NCBI RefSeq assembly: GCF_045999315.1
Contig: NZ_CP174607.1
Span: 1,612,001-1,676,000, forward strand
Source of the DNA: Peredibacter sp045999315
GTDB lineage: Bacteria > Bdellovibrionota > Bacteriovoracia > Bacteriovoracales > Bacteriovoracaceae
Direction of reading: 5' to 3'
Length of the DNA stretch: 64,000 nucleotides
Part shown: one piece after another, positions 42,106-50,320 of the stretch
How the letters are laid out: every line of letters starts with the position of its first letter
Position numbering within the stretch: the first letter of the stretch is position 1
Made by a program: the position numbers and the translations under genes
Notes under the pieces: generated by a model
What the model was told of the DNA's origin: nothing
What the model saw: the letters and a program-made list of their open reading frames with translations, nothing else
The model's database searches: none

Positions 42106-42996
42106 ATGAGAAATTTGTTAATGAGTTCTGTGGTTGCTCTTACCATGACAAGCTCAGCATTTGCTATTTGTCCTCAGTGGACTGCCAAGCGTGTAGGTTC
42201 ACTTGATAAAAATATGATTGATGAGGCAAGCGGCCTTGTTACATCTGTTCTTCAGAAAGGTAAATTCATTTGGGTCAACGATTCAGGTGCCGAGCCGGTT
42301 CTTTATGCAACAGGCATGGATGGAAAAGTTGTAAGAAAAGTTAAAATGGCGAATTTCCCAAACACAGATTTCGAAGCAATGGCCATGGGTCCTTGTCCAT
42401 CTAATCGTGGTGAGAGCTGTATCTACGTTGGTGATATTGGAAGTGGAATGGGATGGAGATCATCTCTTAAAATCGGAATCTTCAAAGAAAAAGATTTTTG
42501 GTCTTTTGGTTCAATTCGTCCGGAGTACGTTATTGAAACCAAATATCCAAATGGCGTAAACAACTCTGAGGCCATGGTTGTTACACCAGAAGGTCAGATT
42601 CTTTTCCTTTCTAAAGCGGAAGGCAACACTCAAATTTTCGTTATTGCTCCGAATGGCAGAATGAGCCTCGTGGCAAGTGTTGATACAACGAAGATGCTTA
42701 CGGGTACTCGTGGAAAAGGTCCTCTTATTACAGACGCGGCCATCTCTCCGGATGGTGATAAGCTTCTTATGCTTTCATACTCAGACATCATCGAAGTTAA
42801 TTTGAAGTCACTGGTAGGTATTACACAGAGACAGTGGAAACCAGGTGTGGACTTTAATGTGATTAAGGGACCGGGCCTTCCACAGCAAGAGACTGTGACT
42901 TATGACGGGCAGAATTCTTTCATCATCTCTTCTGAATCTGAAGAAGAAGCGGATGGCGCTCCTCAAATCTATTCATATACTTGTAACGGTTTCTAA
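42106..42996 (+). CDS. Exported beta-propeller-like protein
   Basis: A 296-residue protein with a signal peptide ending near SSAFA and a strong AAGGAG ribosome site. It has the repeated-blade pattern of a beta-propeller: DEASGLVTSVLQKGKFIWVNDSGAEPVLYA, DFEAMAMGPCPSNRGESCIYVGDIG, then ISPDGDKLLMLSYSDIIEV. NDSG with VGDIG is typical of exported SdiA-regulated- or esterase-like-phytase-type propellers. Substrate unknown. It has its own terminator and is separate from the next operon. Confidence 0.7.
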   Translation: MRNLLMSSVVALTMTSSAFAICPQWTAKRVGSLDKNMIDEASGLVTSVLQKGKFIWVNDSGAEPVLYATGMDGKVVRKVKMANFPNTDFEAMAMGPCPSNRGESCIYVGDIGSGMGWRSSLKIGIFKEKDFWSFGSIRPEYVIETKYPNGVNNSEAMVVTPEGQILFLSKAEGNTQIFVIAPNGRMSLVASVDTTKMLTGTRGKGPLITDAAISPDGDKLLMLSYSDIIEVNLKSLVGITQRQWKPGVDFNVIKGPGLPQQETVTYDGQNSFIISSESEEEADGAPQIYSYTCNGF

Positions 42997-43003
42997 GTTT
43001 CAG

Positions 43004-43034
43004 TCGGCACCCGGAACGGGTGCCGATTAAATTT
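43004..43034 (+). terminator. Terminator after the beta-propeller gene
   Basis: TCGGCACCCG (43004-43013) pairs perfectly with CGGGTGCCGA (43017-43026) around a GAA loop, followed by a T- and A-rich stretch. Confidence 0.8.
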
Positions 43035-43116
43035 CCTTAATTCTTCACAGATCCAGTCAACCAAATCATTAAGTTTTTCATTACAGTTTCCGAAAAGAAG
43101 CTCGGAGAAAAATTTT

Positions 43117-43638
43117 ATGAAATGGTTATTTCTGGCCCTCATCGTTTGTCCGACGGCTTACTCAAAGACCGCAAGCTTTGAACTTAAGGACAAGAAAAAA
43201 GTCACTATTACTCATCCTGATACATGGGAAACGGCCCGAGAGCTTTACGGCATTCCTCTTGCTGTATTGGGACCTTGGGCGAATGAGTCAAGACCAGTTC
43301 TCTCCATTCTTCCAACGAACGTAAAACAGGACAAACATAGGCCTGAAGATTTTCAAGAGCTGTTTGAGAACTTCAAGGTTGAGAAAGATGAATGGGTCAA
43401 ATCTCATAAAGGTAAGCTTATCAAGTATGAGCCAACCACACAGGTTGAACCAAGAAAAGATTTAAAAGGCCACTTCATTGGTGCCGAGTTTGCCATTAAT
43501 GGCATCCACTTCATTGAAAGAAGTTACTACCTTTACTGCAAGAACGAAGTTTATAACCTCAAGTATTCAATTCGTGATGAGCATCGCAAATATATACCAG
43601 AGCTTCAAAAGATGATTGGGGACTTCAAATGCGAGTAA
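43117..43638 (+). CDS. Small exported protein of unknown function
   Basis: A 173-residue protein with a signal peptide (MKWLFLALIVCPTAYSK). The mature part has two cysteines late (YYLYCKNEVYNL and a final CE) and beta-rich segments around HPDTWETARELYGIPLAVLGPW, a layout like PsbP/MoaE-like periplasmic domains, but no family is sure. It starts a four-gene operon and overlaps the next gene by 10 bases. Confidence 0.65.
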   Translation: MKWLFLALIVCPTAYSKTASFELKDKKKVTITHPDTWETARELYGIPLAVLGPWANESRPVLSILPTNVKQDKHRPEDFQELFENFKVEKDEWVKSHKGKLIKYEPTTQVEPRKDLKGHFIGAEFAINGIHFIERSYYLYCKNEVYNLKYSIRDEHRKYIPELQKMIGDFKCE

Positions 43639-45371
43639 CATTTTTATTACCACTCCTAGTATTGTTCTCCTTTGTCGGAAATGCCTTCGGTAAGTCCGAC
43701 CTTGAAGAGAGAATGGCCAAGTTTAAAAAACTGCAGGAAAGAGTAGAGAAGGAATGTCTCAAAAATCCGAAGTCTAGTAGTTATGAGATCACGGTCGATG
43801 GTAAAAAGCTCAAGTGTCATGAGCTTTTAGTCATTACCAACCAACTTAAAATTGAAATTGATAAAGAGATTACTGAGTTAAAGGCCTGTGAAGAAGATGG
43901 CAAAGGTCCAGTTCAGGCCCTTGCGGTTGATACTGGTAAGATCATAGAGCAATCAGGATCATGTAAACCTTCTCCGGATCAAAATCAGTGTATGACTAAA
44001 TTTGGTTGTGCGGCCATGGCGGCAGTGGGACCAATGAAGGCCTTCATGGAAGTTTCGGGCAGGGCCTTTGATAATGCTTTCCTGAAAGAATGCTCGAAGC
44101 AGGGTAATGACTGCTTACTTAATCTATTAAGAGGTATTTTCGATTCAATCTGGTCGTCTCTAAATCTGGTATGGGATTTAGGTAAGATGGCGGTGACAAA
44201 AACAGGAGAGCTGCTTGGAATTGTAAAACGTTCTGAGATTGAGACCTCTGAGCGTGCCATGGCCGCTCAACAAGCGAGCCCTGGCTTCTTAAAACAAATG
44301 GCGAATGATCCTGTGGGAACTGTGAAGCAGATGGCGAGCACGCTTTATGAATCTCTTCAAGAAGCGGCCATGGAACATTATGGTTGCGAGAAGTGGGCAG
44401 GTCTTCCTTTTACATCTAAATGCGTGCAACCAATGACAACTTGGAACTGTGCCTCTTGTGCTCAAAAAGCACAGGTATACTGCGGTATCGGTGGTTATGC
44501 TGTCGGTGAAATTGCGACTGCGTTTCTGACCGGTGGTTTAGTGGCCGGCGGTAAATCAGTGATCGTTGGTTCATTGAAACTTGCAAGTGGTCCTGCTAAA
44601 AACGTGGCCTCTTTCATGAGTAAAACATTTCCTAAAACAACCAGTGTGACTACGAAGGCCGGTCAAGCGATTGGTTCAGTTGCAAAAACAACTCTGACTC
44701 TGGCAGAAAGAAGAGCGATTTATCTTTGGGACAATATGATGAAGAGTAAGAGCGTGACTGCCATCTCAAATGCAGCATCTCTTATGTCTAAGAGTGCAGT
44801 GGGTAAGATTGTTGGTACTGGTTTGAAACCAATCGGTGTGTACTTAAATGCCATGGATGATGCTTTCCGACTCGGATATAGTTCAGTGGATAATCTTGCT
44901 AACGGTGGCGCGAAAGCAGTTCCACAGAAAGTCGTTCAAGGTGCGAAACTCGCCGATCAAGCAGTGGGAGCCAAAGAGCCTACGATCATCATTGCTAAAG
45001 ATCAGGCAAAAGCGACCCCAGGTATGGTGATTGTTGAATCCCCAAAACCCAAACCTCCTGTTCCATCAGTGGAGTCTCCTAGACCTTCAGAAGTAAGTTC
45101 AGGTAAAGCTCCAGCAAGTACCAAGGCACCAGAAGCGACTCCTGCAAAAGGTGTGACTATGACGGACGAAGACATTGATCTGGCCGCTCAAATGACAAAA
45201 TACAAAACTGATGACGAGTATTTGAAACTTTATAAAGGTGAAGAACTGTATCCTGATCATCATAAAGATGTGACGGCCGCCATTCTCGCCCTTGAGAAGA
45301 CCCAACCTCAGTTATCAAAGGCAGAAATTAGAAAGCAAATTGAGAGTATGATGAACTCATGCGAGTTATAA
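43629..45371 (+). CDS. Exported glycine-zipper protein, pretoxin-like
   Basis: A 580-residue protein with a signal peptide ending near GNAFG. The N-terminal 130 residues are helical and charged with paired cysteines (CKPSPDQNQC, CLKN, KCHELL). The middle has CEKWAGLPFTSKCVQPMTTWNCASCAQKAQVYC followed by a long Gly/Ala-rich hydrophobic run (GGYAVGEIATAFLTGGLVAGG), as in pretoxin or glycine-zipper segments that touch membranes. A Pro/Lys/Ser linker (about 465-520) leads to a short C-terminal domain (TDEDIDLAAQMTKYKTD). It may be a multi-part exported effector, but no enzyme motif is seen. It overlaps the PLD gene by 13 bases. Confidence 0.6.
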   Translation: MRVTFLLPLLVLFSFVGNAFGKSDLEERMAKFKKLQERVEKECLKNPKSSSYEITVDGKKLKCHELLVITNQLKIEIDKEITELKACEEDGKGPVQALAVDTGKIIEQSGSCKPSPDQNQCMTKFGCAAMAAVGPMKAFMEVSGRAFDNAFLKECSKQGNDCLLNLLRGIFDSIWSSLNLVWDLGKMAVTKTGELLGIVKRSEIETSERAMAAQQASPGFLKQMANDPVGTVKQMASTLYESLQEAAMEHYGCEKWAGLPFTSKCVQPMTTWNCASCAQKAQVYCGIGGYAVGEIATAFLTGGLVAGGKSVIVGSLKLASGPAKNVASFMSKTFPKTTSVTTKAGQAIGSVAKTTLTLAERRAIYLWDNMMKSKSVTAISNAASLMSKSAVGKIVGTGLKPIGVYLNAMDDAFRLGYSSVDNLANGGAKAVPQKVVQGAKLADQAVGAKEPTIIIAKDQAKATPGMVIVESPKPKPPVPSVESPRPSEVSSGKAPASTKAPEATPAKGVTMTDEDIDLAAQMTKYKTDDEYLKLYKGEELYPDHHKDVTAAILALEKTQPQLSKAEIRKQIESMMNSCEL

Positions 45372-46621
45372 TCCTCCTTCTCACCATTCTGCTGTGGTCG
45401 CTTCAGGCCCTATCGAAAGATGAGGTCGGACTACTGATCTCTCGGAACGAGTCGCACCTGACTCGTGCTGAGTTGATTCGAAGAGAGACGAAAGAATTGC
45501 GTCTTAATACGTTTACATTTAACGTAGATGATTTTGGTAAAGAGACCCTTGGACTTCTCGCTGAAGCGGCAGAACGTGGAGTGAAGGTAAGATTAACGAT
45601 TGATGGTTTTGAAGGAACGCTTCCTAAGAACTATGCCATCTTGCGTGCGCTTGAAGCTTCCGGAGTTGAAGTCAAATTGTTCAACCCCGTTTTCCGAAAA
45701 ATATTGTCCATTAACAATAGAAATCACCAAAAGAGTTTGATTGGTAGTGACTTTATGATTCTGGGTGACCGGAACATGACAGGTGACTATTTTAAACTTC
45801 GAAGCCCACAAAACTATATTGGAATGGATGTTTTGGTTAAAGGTAAAGAAGTCATCAATGCCAGAAACCATTATGATGAAATCTTTAATTCTGATCAGAT
45901 GATGAGACACGCAGGTATTGCATTGAAAGATGCCGAATTAGAAGCGGCAAAGGTTGAGCTGGCCAGATGGAAAGAAGATGCCCAACAAATCGTTTCTCCT
46001 AGGAAAGCGCTGGAAGCGGGAAATTTAGACGTAACGAATAATATAAAATACATCGCAGACCGCTCAGATGGTAAATGGTCAAAAAAACCATATGCCCTTC
46101 ATTTTAATATTGTGGAAATGATTGATGACGCTAAAAAAACGCTGGATTTTATGAATCCCTATGTGCTCCTCACGCCTGAAACCAAGAAGGCCGTGGAGCG
46201 TGCCATTCAGCGTGGAGTGAAAGTAAGAGTCCTTTCAAACTCTGCTGCAACTACAGATTCTCATTTAATGGGTATGGCCTGGGAATTTCAAAAGCAAAAG
46301 CTGGTTGGAATGGGCGTGGAAGTTCATGAATTGAAACCTGGGCATTTCCTCCATGCGAAAACTATCGTGAAAGATTTGGATGAAGTTTTTGTAGGAAGTT
46401 TTAACCTGGATCCTCGATCGCAAAATATCAATTTAGAGAATGGCGTTTTCATCAAAGATAAAAACGTAGCAAAAAAGATTGATGATTATAACAAACGTAT
46501 TCGTGAACGTTTAATGGTTAAAGTAGAAAAAGAAGTTCTTCCAAAGAAACCTTCCATTGGTTACTGTGCCAAGCGCGGCCTTAGAAAAATGGTTTCAAAA
46601 ATAATGTTTCCATTGCTCTAG
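45359..46621 (+). CDS. Exported phospholipase D-like protein
   Basis: A 420-residue protein with a signal peptide ending near LQALSK. Two HKD motifs are visible: HQKSLIGSD (residues 123-131; the Asp is one residue further than usual) with MILGDRNMTGDYF, and HAKTIVKD in the second half with EVFVGSFNLDPRS. This is the two-domain architecture of cardiolipin synthases and phospholipases D, which attack or build phosphodiesters of membrane lipids or nucleic acids. Export and operon context point to attack on another cell's membrane or to cell-wall remodelling. The ATG starts inside the end of the upstream gene. Confidence 0.88.
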   Translation: MRVIILLLTILLWSLQALSKDEVGLLISRNESHLTRAELIRRETKELRLNTFTFNVDDFGKETLGLLAEAAERGVKVRLTIDGFEGTLPKNYAILRALEASGVEVKLFNPVFRKILSINNRNHQKSLIGSDFMILGDRNMTGDYFKLRSPQNYIGMDVLVKGKEVINARNHYDEIFNSDQMMRHAGIALKDAELEAAKVELARWKEDAQQIVSPRKALEAGNLDVTNNIKYIADRSDGKWSKKPYALHFNIVEMIDDAKKTLDFMNPYVLLTPETKKAVERAIQRGVKVRVLSNSAATTDSHLMGMAWEFQKQKLVGMGVEVHELKPGHFLHAKTIVKDLDEVFVGSFNLDPRSQNINLENGVFIKDKNVAKKIDDYNKRIRERLMVKVEKEVLPKKPSIGYCAKRGLRKMVSKIMFPLL

Positions 46622-46626
46622 AGTAA

Positions 46627-47754
46627 ATGATGTACTACCTGTCGATCTTGTCCCTTGCATTTCTTTTTGCCCTTCCCGCAAAGGCCCTGCGACCTGAGGA
46701 CATCGGTGCGACTCAATATGGCACCGGTTATGTTGCCGCAGCTGAAAAGTATCGCAAGAAAGTCACTAAATATGGCAATACTCATGGTTGGGACGAGGGC
46801 AAAATTCAAAAATACTACAAAGAGTTAGAAAAGGTCTTCTTAGTTCAATTTGAGAAGGTCCCTCACACTTTGAAGAAAACGGGACTGATTGAAGAGGAAA
46901 GAAAAACTTTTTTTCAAATGATCGCTCATCTCCAAGAAGAAGATCGCCTTCAAAAACCAACAGTCATCATGATTGGTAAGGACAAAGCAGTGGCGACAGA
47001 CGGACACCATCGACTGAGAACCATGGTCTATTTGACTGAGATTCTGGAAGAAGGTGACAAGCTTTGGCCCGGAGAGGTCAAACACTCTCTGGCCCACGTG
47101 AACCGAGTGACTTCTAAAGGAGAGCTGATTTCTTCTCTGGATCTGGTTGATCCCATTGTGCTGGAAAATTTTTCCAAGAAAGCAAAGGCCCATGAGATCA
47201 TGCAAGAACTTTTAGAAAGAAGATTAGGACTTTGGGACGATCCAAAGGACGATGCTCTCGCGGCCAAATACTACGGTCCTAAAAAAAGCCACCGGGCCCC
47301 TAAAAAAGATCTGGAATATCTTGCTTCGAAGTTGGGTATTACTGATGGCCCGGATGGAATCAAGTTCACTCCGATTTCTGAACTCCCTGATAGTTCAACG
47401 AGAACTTTAATGGGTCGCTATTTCGATTCTCGAAAAGTTAAAAAAGGTGCTGTTTTTAAAGACTATGTGGAATTTTATGTTGGATATGACGTCCGAGATA
47501 TTGTGAAGGAAAGACCAGGATCTTATCCGAATCTAGAAAAAGTCATTGATCCTAAAACGTCTATTCAGGAACAGCAGAAGCTTATGGAAGCGGCCATGAA
47601 TGAATTAGATTATATCTATGCCACAAAGAAAAGTTTAAGAGAGAAGACCGTTTCATTCGCCGTCACGGGCAATGAACAGGTTGAGAAGGCCATGCGTAAG
47701 CTAAAATATTCAATTTGCTCCCTCTCAAAACCTGCCAAGCTTAAAATTGATTAG
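46627..47754 (+). CDS. Exported ParB-like protein (ParBc_2 type)
   Basis: A 375-residue protein with a signal peptide (MMYYLSILSLAFLFALPAKA). The marks of the ParB-like nuclease superfamily are VIMIGKDKAVATDGHHRLRTMVYL (about 113-136), with DGHHRL at 125-130. ParBc_2 proteins are often secreted or fused to toxins. Its target is unknown. It is last in the operon, 5 bases after the PLD gene. The two ATG codons at the start leave the exact initiation site open. Together with the RelA/SpoT protein it gives two exported ParB-like proteins within 8 kb. Confidence 0.75.
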   Translation: MMYYLSILSLAFLFALPAKALRPEDIGATQYGTGYVAAAEKYRKKVTKYGNTHGWDEGKIQKYYKELEKVFLVQFEKVPHTLKKTGLIEEERKTFFQMIAHLQEEDRLQKPTVIMIGKDKAVATDGHHRLRTMVYLTEILEEGDKLWPGEVKHSLAHVNRVTSKGELISSLDLVDPIVLENFSKKAKAHEIMQELLERRLGLWDDPKDDALAAKYYGPKKSHRAPKKDLEYLASKLGITDGPDGIKFTPISELPDSSTRTLMGRYFDSRKVKKGAVFKDYVEFYVGYDVRDIVKERPGSYPNLEKVIDPKTSIQEQQKLMEAAMNELDYIYATKKSLREKTVSFAVTGNEQVEKAMRKLKYSICSLSKPAKLKID

Positions 47755-47755
47755 A

Positions 47756-49003
47756 TCATTCTTTCTCAATAATAAGTCGTGCCCCACGACGATTTGTTAG
47801 GTACATCCATGCCCAGGTGAAAAGAACGAAAAGTCGGTTCTTGAATCCAATCAAATAGTAGATGTGAACAACAAGCCAGGCCATCCACGCGACGAAGCCA
47901 TGAATTTCGATTCCTCTGAACATGGCCACCGCACGAGAGCGACCAACTGTCGCCATTTGACCTTTGTCCACGTAACGAAACTCGGGAAGTTTTCTTCCGT
48001 CTAGTTGATGACGAATGTACTTAGCGACGAAACGGCCTTGTTGCATGGCCACTGGTGCAAGACCTGGGAGAGGCTTTTTCTCGGCCCCCCATTCATAGTG
48101 GGCCTGATCTCCGATCACAAAAATAGTTGGATGTCCTGGAATCGAGAGATCACGATTTACGATCACCCGGCCTTGGCGATCCAGTTCCACATTTAGTTTT
48201 TTATTCAAAGGATTGGCCGCAACTCCTGCTGCCCACAGGATGGTTGAGGCCTCAATGAAATGCTCACCGGCCATGATTCCATTTTCATTAATGTCCGAAA
48301 CTTTGGAATTAACTCTGACTTCAACACCTAGTTCACCTAACTCTCTCACTGCTTCTCGAGAGAGCTCTTCTGTCATAGTGGGAAGAATTTTTGGGCCCGC
48401 CTCAATGAGGATGATTTTCGTTTGTTGGGGTTTAATGTGATCGAAATCCCTTAGGATACTATAGCGGGTGATTTCCCCGAGTGTTCCTGCAAGCTCTACA
48501 CCTGTTGGACCGCCACCGACTACGACGAAGGTCGTGTAGAACTCTTGTTTTTTCTTATCTGCTTCTCGTTCTGCTTTCTCGAACGCAAGAAACACGCGAC
48601 GACGAATTTCTGTCGCTTGCATGATGTTCTTAAGCCCGGGAGCAAAAGGCTCCCACTGAGGAGAGTTGAAGTAAGTGTAAGTAGAACCACAGGCCAGAAT
48701 AAGATAGTCAAAATGAATCTTATTCGAGTCGGTTTGAATCCACTTTTCCTCTTTGTTGATTTCTTTTACTTCACCCAAAAGAATTTCCACCTGATCATGG
48801 GAAGCAAGCAGTGAACGAAGAGGGTAAGCAATCTCAGCGGGAGAAAGTCCGGCCATCGCCACTTGATAGAGTAAAGGTTGGAACAAGTGATAGTTTCGCT
48901 TATCAACGAGAGTAATTTTCAGATTTTTTGATTTCGCAAGTGCCTTAGCTGCGGCCAAACCACCAAACCCGCCGCCAATGACAACAACATGAGGAGTTTT
49001 CAT
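47756..49003 (-). CDS. ndh: Type II NADH:quinone oxidoreductase (NDH-2)
   Basis: A 415-residue FAD-dependent oxidoreductase. The N-terminal Rossmann motif is VVIGGGFGGLAAAKALAK (about 6-23), followed by NYHLFQPLLYQVAMAGLSPAEIAYPLRSL, the NADH site VVGGGPTGVELAGTLGE, and the C-terminal membrane-touching WMAWLVVHIYYLIGFKNRLFVLFTWAWMYL. It passes electrons from NADH to quinone without pumping protons, at the cytosolic face of the inner membrane. It is convergent with the ParB-like gene, with 1 base between stops. No regulator is seen. Confidence 0.9.
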   Translation of the reverse strand: MKTPHVVVIGGGFGGLAAAKALAKSKNLKITLVDKRNYHLFQPLLYQVAMAGLSPAEIAYPLRSLLASHDQVEILLGEVKEINKEEKWIQTDSNKIHFDYLILACGSTYTYFNSPQWEPFAPGLKNIMQATEIRRRVFLAFEKAEREADKKKQEFYTTFVVVGGGPTGVELAGTLGEITRYSILRDFDHIKPQQTKIILIEAGPKILPTMTEELSREAVRELGELGVEVRVNSKVSDINENGIMAGEHFIEASTILWAAGVAANPLNKKLNVELDRQGRVIVNRDLSIPGHPTIFVIGDQAHYEWGAEKKPLPGLAPVAMQQGRFVAKYIRHQLDGRKLPEFRYVDKGQMATVGRSRAVAMFRGIEIHGFVAWMAWLVVHIYYLIGFKNRLFVLFTWAWMYLTNRRGARLIIEKE

Positions 49004-49072
49004 GAGCGCATTTTATCAGAGTTAGGTGGAGCTTACGAGAGGGTGTGCATTAGCTTAACACGCTGAGGAAAA

Positions 49073-49705
49073 TTATTGAAAAATGGCCGAATTCCCAACA
49101 CCTTCTCTTACGACTTCCGGTTCGCCACTGCTAAAGTCCACAATGGTTGTTGAACCAACGAACTCGAACTCACCTGGATCAATGATCATGTCGATCATAT
49201 TGCCAAAAGAATCTTCAATGAGGGCGCTGTAAAGAGGCATATCAGGGTCAGAGCCTTCCACCATTTCGTGAGAAAGGTGAGTGCTCAAGAGAACTCCATC
49301 GAAGTTATCAATGATCTTTCGGGCAAGATTACTTGGTGGAAAACGAATTCCTACCTGATGATCCACTTTCGAGGCCTTCAGGAACTTTGTAATTTTCTTC
49401 TGAGCTTCAAAAATAAATGTGTAGGAACCAGGGATCACCTTTTTCATTAGGCTGAAGGCACCATCGTCGATATAGGCAATTTCTTGTGCCATTTTGAAGG
49501 TGCAACAGAGGACAGTAAGGTGTTTGGTATTCTCAATGTGGCGAAGGCGATAAAGCTTGTCCACGCTGTCTTTATTGAAGGGATCACAGACAACGACCCA
49601 ATTGGTCTCAGTCGGAAAACACAAAAGCCCCCCGGATCTTAAAATCTGGGAGGCCTTGGCGATAATTCGGTCATCTGGATTATGTTCTAAAACGTATTCA
49701 ATCAT
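49073..49705 (-). CDS. YciO/Sua5/YrdC family protein
   Basis: A 210-residue protein of the Sua5/YciO/YrdC family, with GGLLCFPTETNWVVVCDPFNKDSVDKLYRLRHIENTKHLTVLCC near the start and the later VDHQVGIRFPPSN and STTIVDFSS. Sua5/YrdC makes threonylcarbamoyladenylate for tRNA t6A; YciO relatives are close but often lack full activity. The length (about 210) and absence of a C-terminal Sua5 domain fit YciO or YrdC. Its ATG follows the stop of the DksA-like gene directly (TAAATG). Confidence 0.85.
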   Translation of the reverse strand: MIEYVLEHNPDDRIIAKASQILRSGGLLCFPTETNWVVVCDPFNKDSVDKLYRLRHIENTKHLTVLCCTFKMAQEIAYIDDGAFSLMKKVIPGSYTFIFEAQKKITKFLKASKVDHQVGIRFPPSNLARKIIDNFDGVLLSTHLSHEMVEGSDPDMPLYSALIEDSFGNMIDMIIDPGEFEFVGSTTIVDFSSGEPEVVREGVGNSAIFQ

Positions 49706-50143
49706 TTAGTGTCCGCTGACACTCATCTCTCTTCCAAGTGATTTTGAACGGCGCTCGAAGAAGTTTTGAGATTCTTCTCTCTCAGACTCTTCTTTGCAAA
49801 GAATGCACATTTCAGAAGTTGGACGAGCAATGAGTCTCGAGTAAGTAATCGATTCCCCGCACTCATCACACATACCATACTGGTCAGATTCGATCTTACT
49901 TAAAGTTTTCATAATCTTCTTGTAGTAGAGACTTTCGCGGTTCGAAAAACGCATGTCTGCTGCTAGAAGGATATTGTCATTGGCCGAATCAACTTCGTCT
50001 TTCGCGCCAGTGATAGAATGATTCTCATATTCGCTTTTCTTCAGTTGAAAGTTTGCGCGGATACGCTCCGCTTCAGCTAAAAGTTTGTCTCTAAGCATCG
50101 TAAGTTGCTTGTCTGACAAATGACTGTTTAGTCGAACTGACAT
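49706..50143 (-). CDS. DksA/TraR family transcription factor
   Basis: A 145-residue protein with a coiled-coil N-terminal part, the acidic DxxDxA tip motif (DEVDSA, 49-54) and a C4 zinc finger (Cys92, Cys95, Cys113, Cys116: CDECG and CILCKE). Such proteins bind RNA polymerase through the secondary channel and work with (p)ppGpp in the stringent response. It is the right size for DksA. The operon partner is the YciO-like gene. Connection with the exported RelA/SpoT enzyme at 38.8 kb is only thematic. Confidence 0.9.
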   Translation of the reverse strand: MSVRLNSHLSDKQLTMLRDKLLAEAERIRANFQLKKSEYENHSITGAKDEVDSANDNILLAADMRFSNRESLYYKKIMKTLSKIESDQYGMCDECGESITYSRLIARPTSEMCILCKEESEREESQNFFERRSKSLGREMSVSGH

Positions 50144-50320
50144 CCTAAGTTCTCCTCGTTACAGGTGTTGCGTGTATTGTAGAGAAAATTAAAACAAGAC
50201 TTTTTTTTATTGCCAACTTTATAGAGTGGTCCAACGAGTTGATTTGTCTAACATTTACTTTCACGATTGCGAGTTAGTGTAAGGTTCTGATACATCTAGA
50301 TCACAAAAATAGGTATATGA

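Noticed and set aside
50240..50262. TTGTCTAACATTTAC as a third copy of the CTGTCTA palindrome
   Set aside because: Only one half-site fits and the second arm is missing.
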